A DNA stretch of 64,000 nt from Neofusicoccum parvum. Its lineage: Eukaryota; Ascomycota; Dothideomycetes; Botryosphaeriales; Botryosphaeriaceae. The notes beneath the pieces were generated by a model. That model did not search any database. It was not told the DNA's origin and saw nothing but the letters and a program-made list of their open reading frames with translations. The stretch covers positions 2,294,001 through 2,358,000 of the forward strand of contig CP087212.1 of the NCBI GenBank assembly GCA_020912385.1, written 5' to 3'. This document shows, one piece after another, positions 56,614 through 64,000 of this stretch (position 1 is its first letter; each line of letters starts with the position of its first letter). Both the position numbers and the translations under genes were made by a program.

Positions 56614-57767
56614 ATGCAGGTGAACCTCAATGCCTATACCGCTCGCGAGAGCATCGAAATCGTCGGCCGCGCCGGCGTCTCGAAAGCAAACATGCACCCC
56701 GAAAAGGTATTTCTCAGCTCCGTTTCTGCGGGCATGATCCTCTCCTTCGCCTGCGCGACCTTGCTCTCCACAAACGCCTCCCCATGGTACCAAGAAAACG
56801 CACCGGGCCTGATCCGCACCATTGCCGCGCTGGTCTTCCCCTGTCAGTGACGCGACCCTCGTGCCCCAAACGGGGCCAGAGGCTAACGCCAGCAGCCAGA
56901 CGGCCTCACCATCATCGTCCTCACCGGCGCCGACCTCTGCACCGGCAGCTTCATGTTAACCACCGTCTCGGTCCTGCAGCGGCGGCTGAGCCCGCTCAAG
57001 ATGCTGCAGCACTGGGCGGTAACCTTCGTCGGAAACCTCGCTGGCGCGCTCTTCATCGTCGCCATCATCAGCGGATGTGCGTAGCCAGCCCCTCCACCCC
57101 TGTCCGTCACCAAGAAAAGCGAGAAAGAAAACCATTCTAACCGAGACAACCTCACCGACCAGACGGCGGCATCTTCGACGCGCCCACCTACCGCGCCGCC
57201 GCCGTCAGCCTCGCCGTGGCCAAGCAGGCCGCGCCGTCCTGGCACCAGATCTTCCTCCGCGCCGTCGGCGCCAACTGGCTCGTCTGCCTGGCCTGCTACC
57301 TGGGCCAGAGCGGCCGCGACTACGCCGGCAGGGTCGCCGGCGTCTGGTGGCCGACCTTCGCCTTCGTGTCGCTCGGGCTCGACCACGTCGTCGCCAACAT
57401 GTTCTTCGTGCCGGCCGGCATCTGGCACGGCGCCCCCGTCACCGTGGCGACGTACGTTTGGAAGGGCGTCGTTCCGGGGTTGCTCGGGAACTTGGTTGGG
57501 GGAGGGGTGTTTGTTGCGGGGTTTTATTGTGAGTGACTATGCGTATCCTTTTTTGTGCTGCGGGAGTTGAGTTGGCGTCGAAACGGGTGGCTGATGCGGG
57601 TTACAGGGTATCTGCACTTGCAGGGGCAGCCGGATGTTGCCATCGATGGGGTTTACTACGGGCAGGGGGTTGGTCCTAAGGGATTGCATTTGCAAAGGAG
57701 TTCGCGGGATGAGGAGAGCCAGGATGGGGTTTCGGCTGAGAGAAAGAGTGGAGAGCACAGCAGCTAG
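56614..57767 (+). CDS. Formate/nitrite transporter (FNT family)
   Basis: Four exons (56614-56842, 56900-57076, 57163-57528, 57607-57767), introns 57, 86 and 78 bp, give 310 residues. A pentameric anion channel/transporter of the plasma membrane for formate, nitrite or similar small monocarboxylates. Family hallmarks: VFLSSVSAGMILSFACA (helix 1), GLTIIVLTGADLCTGSFM (helix 2 with the omega-loop region), WAVTFVGNLAGALFIVA (helix 3), LDHVVANMFFVPAGIW with the central pore histidine (LDH), and the last helix PGLLGNLVGGGVFVAGFYWYLHL. All splice junctions are within conserved helices and restore them. The ATG at 56614 (ACCATGC) starts next to the family N-terminus; an earlier in-frame ATG at 56488 would add 42 unlike residues. 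Nitrate assimilation genes are not nearby. Confidence 0.93.
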
Positions 57768-57892
57768 GAGAAAGAGCATCGAAAGCTTGGGTAAGGAACG
57801 GGTAAAAGAGATCTTCATCTATACAGGATCTAGGTGTAACGGGTATAACGAAAGCTCTACGAACAACGTCAACAATACAAACGCGCAACTCT

Positions 57893-58996
57893 TCAAGGAT
57901 GCACATTCTTTACACCCGGTTCGATATCCCTCCCTTCCCATGCGTCCCTCACAAACTGCACCGCCGTCTCAAACGTCTCGCTCCTTGCTCTCTTTTCCTC
58001 CTCGCCTAACCAGCTTACCGGCATCTGCGTCCAGCCGTGCTTCATGCCCTCAAACCGCTCGACCTTTATATCCTTCCCCCGCCCCTCCTCATCCACCTTC
58101 TTCACCCACACCTCACTCTGCTCAGCCAACGTATCCAGCTCCGGCAGCACGAGATACATCCGCGCCTGCGCGTGCAGCCCGCCGTCCCGCAGCTCCGCCA
58201 GGCCGGGCGACGCGCGCGGATGCGCCGCCTGGTCGCGCGGCAGGTACGTCGGCGCCAGCACGTCGAAGCTGTCGCCCCAAAAGCTCTTGGTGGCGGGCAG
58301 CTTGGGCGGGCGGGTGCGCTCGGACGGCAGCTGGCGCGCGTCGAACGACGGGTAGTAGAGCAGCAGCGGGACGCGGGCGGGGTGGGCCGGCGGGATGCGG
58401 CTGGGCCAGGGCGCGTCGAGCTGCGGCGCGTCGATCGAGAGCGCCAGGTTGAGCGCCAGGTTGCCGCCGCTGCTGAAGCCCGCGATGCAGATCCGGGTGG
58501 TATCGAGCGCGACGGAGGGCTGCGGCGCGTCGGGCGTCGGCTTGACGTTCTCGGCGATGCCGTCGCGCAGCGCCTGGTAGGCGGGCGAGGAGTGGTCGAG
58601 GATGGCGCTCAGCACGTCCTCGCCGTCTTCGACGGCGGCGGGGAACTTGTCGATCGGGCCCATGCGGTAGTCGACCGAGATGACGACGGCGTTGAGGTCG
58701 CGGGCCATCTTCGCGCAGAAGGGCGCCTGCTCCAGACAGCTGCCGATGACGAAGCCGCCGCCATGGAAGTCGAGTATCACCGGGTATCCCGTCTCAGAGG
58801 GCGTGGGCGGGACCCAGACGTAAACGGGGATGGTGTAGGCGCCGCGCGAGGGGAGCTTGACGACGAACGGGTGCGGGCCTTCAGGTGACGTGAAGCGCAG
58901 GGCGAGGTCGGGGACGGCTCGAGGGAGGCGCACGACGGCGGTGCGCCATTGCACGTCGAAGGGCTGCGAGAAGAAGCGCTGGAAGCCGTTGGACAT
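57893..58996 (-). CDS. Alpha/beta-hydrolase esterase, HSL (hormone-sensitive lipase) type
   Basis: Single exon, 367 residues from ATG at 58996 (MSNGFQRF); the frame is open to 59116 but those 40 residues look like leader. Catalytic set: HGGG oxyanion motif (residues 78-81), nucleophile S175 in GFSSGG, Asp in LPELDTLAEQ (about 285) and His in MKHGWTQ (about 323). Group IV esterases hydrolyse small acyl esters; a cytosolic role is likely because no signal peptide is present. The N-terminal segment (about 1-70) forms the cap. Convergent with the FNT gene, 125 bp between stops. Confidence 0.9.
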   Translation of the reverse strand: MSNGFQRFFSQPFDVQWRTAVVRLPRAVPDLALRFTSPEGPHPFVVKLPSRGAYTIPVYVWVPPTPSETGYPVILDFHGGGFVIGSCLEQAPFCAKMARDLNAVVISVDYRMGPIDKFPAAVEDGEDVLSAILDHSSPAYQALRDGIAENVKPTPDAPQPSVALDTTRICIAGFSSGGNLALNLALSIDAPQLDAPWPSRIPPAHPARVPLLLYYPSFDARQLPSERTRPPKLPATKSFWGDSFDVLAPTYLPRDQAAHPRASPGLAELRDGGLHAQARMYLVLPELDTLAEQSEVWVKKVDEEGRGKDIKVERFEGMKHGWTQMPVSWLGEEEKRARSETFETAVQFVRDAWEGRDIEPGVKNVHP

Positions 58997-59342
58997 GGTG
59001 GGGGTGGTGGCTGATGGAGTGTCGGAGAGGTGGATGTTCAGGTGTCGGAGCCAAGAGCAGCTGCGAGCGTGGGAGGGAAACAAGTACGAACGATCTGCGC
59101 CAGGACGCCCTTGCAATCATGACGCGGCATGGCGGTGGCTCATGGCATGACAGCGCTGCTGATGAAGCTTGCGAAATGCGGGAGGCGGGATGACCTCATC
59201 ATCGCTGTGGCGTCGGAGATGACTTGGCGCCGATCTTTTCCCTCGCCGACCACTCCTTCACTCTGTCTGCCATTTGTGCACACAGTCCGCCTGATTTGTT
59301 GCACTACTTTCCGGGCCAATCTCCTCCTACGATAAATCCACG
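58997..59342. other. Intergenic, esterase promoter side
   Basis: About 350 bp, no gene or element recognised. Confidence 0.45.
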
Positions 59343-59500
59343 CATGGGCAGTTGAAGCATTCTTCCGGACGCAAATGTGCAGTGGTTCCAATCCGTGCAA
59401 GATCCAGAAACCGTGTTCTCCATTTTGCAGGCTGTGAAAGTGTATTATTATTACCCACACGGAGCTGAAACGTTCTTCTGGATTTGAAAGTGAGCCACAA
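59343..59500. repeat. Miniature repeat, copy E (two half-units in direct orientation)
   Basis: CATGGGCAGTTGAAGCATTC with TTCCGGACG at 59343 and a diverged second unit (GGAGCTGAAACGTTCTTCTGG) at 59461, the shared start being 113 bp apart and in the same orientation. This differs from the inverted layout of copies A-D. Confidence 0.6.
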
Positions 59501-59638
59501 ATGGTACCAAAGCCATGCGGACACAGTAAGCGTCCGATAAAGCAGGGTTCACTTCACATCTGTATGTGTGTTCTGCAACGATGAATACATTGGCACTGGA
59601 TCTGGCTATCCATTGTGTAGCTCCTGTACAAAGGGGTG
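59501..59638. other. Short intergenic gap
   Basis: No feature recognised. Confidence 0.4.
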
Positions 59639-60319
59639 TCATGCCATTGGTTGGGAAATAGCTCTTTCAGGATATTGTATTTTTTTTTGCCTTGCTGAGA
59701 AGGTGGTCATAGTTGAACCCTCGCGCGCTCGCGGCCAAGCCAAACCCACTGCTTTGATAGGTTGATCCTGTTTGCTTCCATTCCGGGATTGGAATGGCAG
59801 AAGAAGGACCACCTTGTCCAAACTGCAATGCTCCTCTTGATAGATCCTGGCTCGGTCCCACCACTCGTCCTCCAGGACGCGTTCCAATGCATTAAGGGCT
59901 GTCTCGACCCAGTCATCATCGTGTTCCCACTCTTCTGGTAATTCTCTCCTTCCCAATTCATCTACAAAATCCTCAATCATGAAAACCTCAGCGGACGACA
60001 GCTTGCAGTTCAAAATCCCAACCGAATAATTGCTGCGGCAGTGCACCATGTCCGTGGACTGTACTCCAATAGCTTTCTCTTTAGATCCATCATCTTGATC
60101 CATGCATTCCTGGTCAATCCACAGGAGAGGGGTCTATTCACTGTGTGACTGCGCGTATTGTATCACTCGATCCAGGACAGAACTGTCAACGCGGTTCTTG
60201 CGAGGCCTATTTTGTTCGAGTATCATGTGGGATGGATCCTCTTCCTTCTTGGGCCAACGGTATGAAAGCGGGATGTAGTCGAAACAAAATTCATTCGCCT
60301 CCCTTAACCCCAGTGTCAT
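59639..60319 (-). pseudogene. HET-domain (heterokaryon incompatibility) pseudogene fragment
   Basis: One reading frame from 60319 to 59639 carries the three HET blocks: FDYIPLSYRWPKKEE, then LLWIDQECMDQDDGSKEKAIG with QSTDMVHCRSNYSVG, then WWDRARIYQEEHC. It is interrupted by an in-frame TAG at 60136-60134, exactly between the first and second blocks; the flanking frame is otherwise intact. The stop is where a CAG codon would fit, so a single C-to-T change at a CpA site (as repeat-induced point mutation makes) is possible. The product also lacks most of the usual HET protein (over 600 residues): nothing recognisable precedes 60319, and it ends about 45 residues after the third block. HET proteins trigger cell death after non-self fusion, and copies decay often. 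An intron hiding the stop was considered and not found. Confidence 0.85.
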
Positions 60320-60674
60320 GGACTTCTTTCTATTGTATTAAGTAACGTTAGCGATATTTAGAAAGCGAAGACTATAAGCCTAAGGGTAAGTATCATGTCA
60401 GGATCCAGCGTGGAGGCATAGACCTCCGGACCTGCGCAACACATGCGAAGAGCATGCGGTTGACCGACGATAGTCTTTCCTCTACTGACTGACATCCCGT
60501 TACCCGTGCCTGTTGTCAGCTTCCTGGATTCCGCCCTCAACTCCCGCTTAGGGAGTATTCTACCAACTCGCCTTGTTCTCTTACCGGGCGCTTCTCGCCC
60601 GTGCCCGCCTTCCGCCCTTGTGGGTTCATTTCTTCTACGGGCTGGCTTCTTCGGCGGTCCGTCTGTTAGTCCGC
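60320..60674. other. Intergenic, repeat-relic zone
   Basis: No coding frame recognised; likely decayed sequence around the HET fragment. Confidence 0.4.
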
Positions 60675-60841
60675 TTCCCGTGCGGGCCTCTTGTGTGTAC
60701 ATAGGGTCCTGTGGCTGCTGCCTGTTGGGATCCGTACGTGCCTTGTGCCCGCGGTCCTATTTTTCCCGTGCGGGATTCCTGCCTTGCGGCTCTGCTGAGC
60801 CTTGGTGTTGTTGGCTCCTGCTGCTCTTCTTCCCGTGCGGG
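60675..60841. repeat. Array of three TTCCCGTGCGGG motifs
   Basis: Identical 12-mers at 60675, 60763 and 60830, spaced 88 and 67 bp. The core CCCGTGCGGG is a near-palindrome. The sequence between them is T/G-rich and not repeated. Could be remains of a transposable element or a protein-binding array. Confidence 0.6.
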
Positions 60842-61319
60842 CTTTCTACCCTTGGGGCTACAGAAACTGTGCGGACTTGGGTTCGTAACACCAAACCCCC
60901 TGTTCATATCCAGCCTTACACAAACAAAGTTTCGGATCATGAAATGCAGGACCAAACAATTTAATCAAAGAACATCGGTTCCGTGAGAGGTGGCGAAGTC
61001 TGGGATCCTCACGCCACTCCCGGATGACCTAATTTGCATTAGCCTCCATCTCCTACATACTTACACATCACCGTCCATCGAGACAAAGTTTCCGTAAAGA
61101 AATGCCGATCTTCGGACTTACCATGATGGACCGAGCTGTACCTGCAGTCCGTGCCATTCGAAGAGCCGCATCAACGGGCCGAGGCCCGACAAACCGCTGT
61201 TTGGCACCGAAGAGGCGGAAGGAGGACCGCTGCGACGTCCTCAATATTGAAGCCGGGATAGGTTGGAAAATAGCAGGCTCGCGCATGTGCACATCAATAC
61301 ATAGATTGGGAGGAGTACT
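60842..61319. other. Intergenic
   Basis: Small open frames without resemblance to known families. Confidence 0.4.
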
Positions 61320-61813
61320 TTGGTTCGTTCACCTTTGCTCTTCGTCCTCGGTGATAGCTTGCATGAAGACCAAGAGTCGAGCGTCGTGACTGATGATCTC
61401 GCTTCTCCTTATGCTCGTTTTCCTAGTCAGTTGGGTATCTTCGTCGATCGCCTTCGGCTATACTACGAAGAATGTGTCCCAATTGATCTAGACAGCGCCG
61501 ATCGCGTGCACCAACTAGCCGATTAGTGTACCTGTTTGAGAATACGGTGTACGCGAAGAAAAAGTTAAGCGATCCTACCACAAAGTTAGACTTTACTTTG
61601 TACGCGAAACGCCTGTACCACGAATTAATACCAGCTTGCCACTATAGATGGTCGAGGCTCCCACACCGCATGATGCAATATGACTCGCTGCTTTATGTTC
61701 TAGACTTTAGCGAACAAAAATCCCTCTATCGTGAAGTAAGCATAGACCTTTACGCTTGGCTTGTAAACAATTCACGCGCAACTACTCTCAGTCTAGGTAG
61801 TGCGTTTTCTTGA
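61320..61813 (+). pseudogene. Unrecognised ORF pair, possible relic gene
   Basis: Two adjacent frames, 61320-61526 and 61526-61813, read plausible protein (LGIFVDRLRLYYEECVPIDL, then LDFTLYAKRLYHELIPACHY) with non-biased composition, but differ by one base step at a TAG (61524-61526). Together they would make about 160 residues. No ATG and no known motif. It may be a frame-broken relic or chance. Confidence 0.3.
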
Positions 61814-62261
61814 GTAAAGGATTTGCTCAGTAGTAGTTGTATATTCAAGTATGTAATGAGAAGTGAACTATGAAGATGCTGAGCCACGTTCTGCTATAAC
61901 GACTAAATTATGAAGCTTTCACCGGACTCCGTTAAAAATGCGGCCCAATGAATCCATGCGAAAAGGTCCATGTGGCTCCATGACACTAATCACGAAGAAA
62001 AACGAGTCACAGCCTGCGCATGCGCTTTTTCGAAGTGAGCGCTTCGCCATCGGAGTTCCGGAAGAGCAAGACGAAAGGAAAAAACTCCTGAACTTCACTT
62101 CTTGACCTGTCCCTGCCGAGGGCTTGGCTTCGTCTCATGACCTGCTTGTCAGTCTTGCCATGAGGAACGGTCCGGTCCCTGCTTCACGTGGAGTCGAATC
62201 ATCCGACGAAACAACAGCCATGTCGATGGCAGAGCATGTTATATTGCCAAGATTGCGGCTC
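61814..62261. other. Intergenic, promoter side of secreted protein 3
   Basis: About 450 bp without a gene, AT-rich at its left end. Confidence 0.45.
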
Positions 62262-62269
62262 TATATAAA
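62262..62269 (+). promoter_or_regulatory. TATA box of secreted protein 3
   Basis: TATATAAA about 160 bp before the ATG at 62427, followed by a C/A-rich leader. Confidence 0.6.
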
Positions 62270-62426
62270 CTCCCCATTCTATCCCACCCAGAAGAACAAC
62301 CCAGCACTCCACGCCACCACATTCATTTAAACCAACGCTATCTTTCCAAATCACTCGCTACACCCAACCGTAAGCCCAGGACCCCACCCACCAACAAACC
62401 AAACACTAAACCTCCCCTCCCAGACC

Positions 62427-63155
62427 ATGAAGGCCACCACCCCTGCCCTCCTCCTCGCCACCACCGCGGCGACGGCCTCCGCGCTCGTGCAGATGGAAGT
62501 GCGCTACAGCGACTCCCTCGTCGACGTCGGCAACGCGGACCTCTTCGCGATGACATGGCAAACGCTGTACGACACGGCCGGCAACGAGCGGGCCATCATG
62601 ACCGACCGGACCGCGGGCGCGGACACCAACCCGTGCACGCACGCCGAGGACGCGGACCCGGATGTCACGGTGCGCGTGCAGATGAACGGCGCGTGGGGCC
62701 AGACGCCGGGGCTGGAGGTCAACCAGATGCGCGACGCGCTGGTGCAGAGCCTGTGGGAGGTGCTGAAGGCCGTCAGCGACAAGGAGGGCTACGAGGTGTT
62801 TACCGGCTGCCGCGGCACCAGCTGGACGGAGAGCGTCGCGTCGGATCCGAACGCCGCGTGCGGCCGTGAGGCGGCGAGGACCTGCGAGGAGCCCTGCAAG
62901 GACGTGAATTCGCCCGGCCTGGCGCAGTGCACCACGAGGACGTGGGGCCATAAGGTGCCGTCGTCGTTCCGTGTGACGGCGTATATTGATGGGAAGCTTC
63001 AGCCGGACGATTTGATTGTGACGTTCGACTCGGCTACGAACGCCCAGGCGGGTGGGTGCGGGTGGGTTGGGGAGGTGGCGAGCGCTGTTGCTGGGTTCAT
63101 TCCGGTTGCTGGAGGCTTGTTTCAACAGGGAATTGCACTTGGGTGTGACGAGTAG
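62427..63155 (+). CDS. Secreted protein 3, eight cysteines, function unknown
   Basis: Single exon, 242 residues. Signal peptide MKATTPALLLATTAATASA, probably cut before LVQMEVRY. The mature part begins with a beta-rich region (VTVRVQMNGAWGQ), has eight cysteines (NPC, TGC, AAC, RTC, EPC, AQC, GGC, LGC) and ends with a Gly/Ala-rich hydrophobic segment (VASAVAGFIPVAGGLFQQ) between two of them. This tail is short for a membrane anchor and unusual for a secreted enzyme. No known domain was recognised. The strong TATA box and single-exon structure suit an inducible secreted factor. Confidence 0.75.
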   Translation: MKATTPALLLATTAATASALVQMEVRYSDSLVDVGNADLFAMTWQTLYDTAGNERAIMTDRTAGADTNPCTHAEDADPDVTVRVQMNGAWGQTPGLEVNQMRDALVQSLWEVLKAVSDKEGYEVFTGCRGTSWTESVASDPNAACGREAARTCEEPCKDVNSPGLAQCTTRTWGHKVPSSFRVTAYIDGKLQPDDLIVTFDSATNAQAGGCGWVGEVASAVAGFIPVAGGLFQQGIALGCDE

Positions 63156-63287
63156 GAAAAGAACATGGTGGAGGGGTTTGAGTTGGCTGATGGAGTACGC
63201 AGATGTTGTAGAGCGGGTTTACACTTGGACGAGGATGAGATGTTGAGCGTGCCCACTTGGGGCGAGGGATAGAGGAAGAGGCAATGC
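63156..63287. other. Convergent 3' gap
   Basis: 132 bp between the stop codons of secreted protein 3 and the DUF6594 gene. Confidence 0.6.
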
Positions 63288-64000
63288 TCATTTGCCAATT
63301 TGCATGAAGACCATAAGCAGAGCGCCGTACCTAGCATTTCGTTAGAAAAGACATCGACTTTGTCCGCTATTTGAAACTTACGCAGCTGTGCCAACCATCG
63401 TTTCGAAGGGTTTCGTTGGAGTGACCAGAAGTAGGAGTCCCAGAAAGGCGGCGATGAAACCTGTGATCAGGGCTAATCGTGTTGTATACGATGAGACAGC
63501 ATTCAGGAGCCAAGCAGGTACCAGAAGCATGACAAGCCCAATGAACAGGATGATTCCGTTGATAGCAATGTCAATCTTGTCATCATCATAGTAGATGACA
63601 TCCTCCTTACTGTAATTAAGAAGGTACTCGTTGTACTTTTGAGGCTGGAGCAGCGTTAGCGTCGATCGCGAAAGTAAGTTTCTCTCTTCGTGAACTTACA
63701 TCCAGCCGGAAAGGCCTTGAGTGGCGGAACCAACGGATATTCTCCAAAATCCTCCGCAATGGAGCTTTCGGGCGCTCTGCTGTCGCAGCAAGGTCCGCTT
63801 CCTTCTCGGAAGACAGGAATCCCATCTCATATTCTGTGATTGCTTGAGGATAGGTCTCAAACCACCTTTTGATGTTCGCAAGTGCCCGTTGTGGAGCTTT
63901 TGGCTGCTTTTTGATCTGGTTGTAGTTCAGAACGAGCCTGTCTGCAGTGGTGTGAGTTCTGAGGGAAAATCTGGAAAGAGAAGGTATCCATCGCTTCCGT
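63288..64000 (-). CDS. DUF6594 membrane protein, C-terminal part (runs off right edge)
   Basis: Exons 63330-63288, 63644-63382 and 63700 to beyond 64000, introns 51 and 55 bp. The first visible part has a cytosolic helical region (RLVLNYNQIKKQPKAPQRAL, YEMGFLSSEKEADLA) and continues to DVIYYDDDKIDIAING, after which come three hydrophobic helices (IILFIGLVMLLVPAWLL, ALITGFIAAFLGLLLL and YGALLMVFMQ). This is the typical C-terminus of DUF6594 proteins, in which the conserved YYDD stretch precedes three helices. Start and N-terminus lie right of the window. Splice junctions restore MVGTAA-YGALLMVF. Function unknown. Confidence 0.9.

Overview
This is nuclear DNA of a filamentous ascomycete (Pezizomycotina). 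Gene density, many short introns (about 50-150 bp) with GTAAGT-like donors and CAG or TAG acceptors, compact GC-rich coding sequence and fungal-only families (hybrid histidine kinase with a degenerate GAF region, HET domain, DUF3433, DUF6594, caleosin, CarO/LR-type rhodopsin) all point there. The gene set (plant-biomass GH3 enzyme, several small cysteine-rich secreted proteins, proton-pump rhodopsin) would suit a plant-associated Dothideomycete, but that placement is inference.

Layout. 1-7.6 kb: the 5' part of a fungal hybrid histidine kinase leaving the left edge (with a possible frameshift at its start), an RNase H-fold protein with SUMO-interaction-like motifs between two copies of a short inverted-repeat element, and DNA polymerase kappa. 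8-16.3 kb: a serine-rich coiled-coil protein, then a DUF2264 protein and a quinate/sugar-type MFS transporter that diverge from a 1.56 kb promoter region. 17.4-28 kb: a short-chain dehydrogenase, an RPEL-repeat protein, a small secreted protein, a microbial rhodopsin, a coiled-coil protein and an unknown Cys-motif protein. 29.8-42 kb: a ZIP zinc transporter, maleylacetate reductase, caleosin, MARVEL protein and a large DUF8004-like protein. 43.5-59 kb: a second small secreted protein, a sarcosine-oxidase-like flavoenzyme, a GH3 beta-glucosidase, a DUF3433 membrane protein, a DUF952 protein, a formate/nitrite transporter and an HSL-type esterase. 59-62.3 kb is gene-poor and relic-rich: a tandem copy of the short repeat, a HET-domain pseudogene with an in-frame stop, a GC-rich motif array and an unrecognised frame-broken ORF. 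62.3-64 kb: a third secreted protein and a DUF6594 membrane protein running off the right edge.

Most genes look like independent housekeeping or niche genes rather than one cluster. Recurrent arrangements are convergent pairs with short gaps (GH3/DUF3433, FNT/esterase, secreted protein/DUF6594) and one divergent pair (DUF2264/MFS). All splice models below were built by hand from frame continuity, splice-site sequence and family conservation; reading frames close exactly in every multi-exon model.

The signal I consider most likely to be undescribed is a dispersed miniature inverted-repeat family (termini like TGGGCAGTTGAAGCATT, internal TCCGGAYG) present in at least five places in the window, always between genes.
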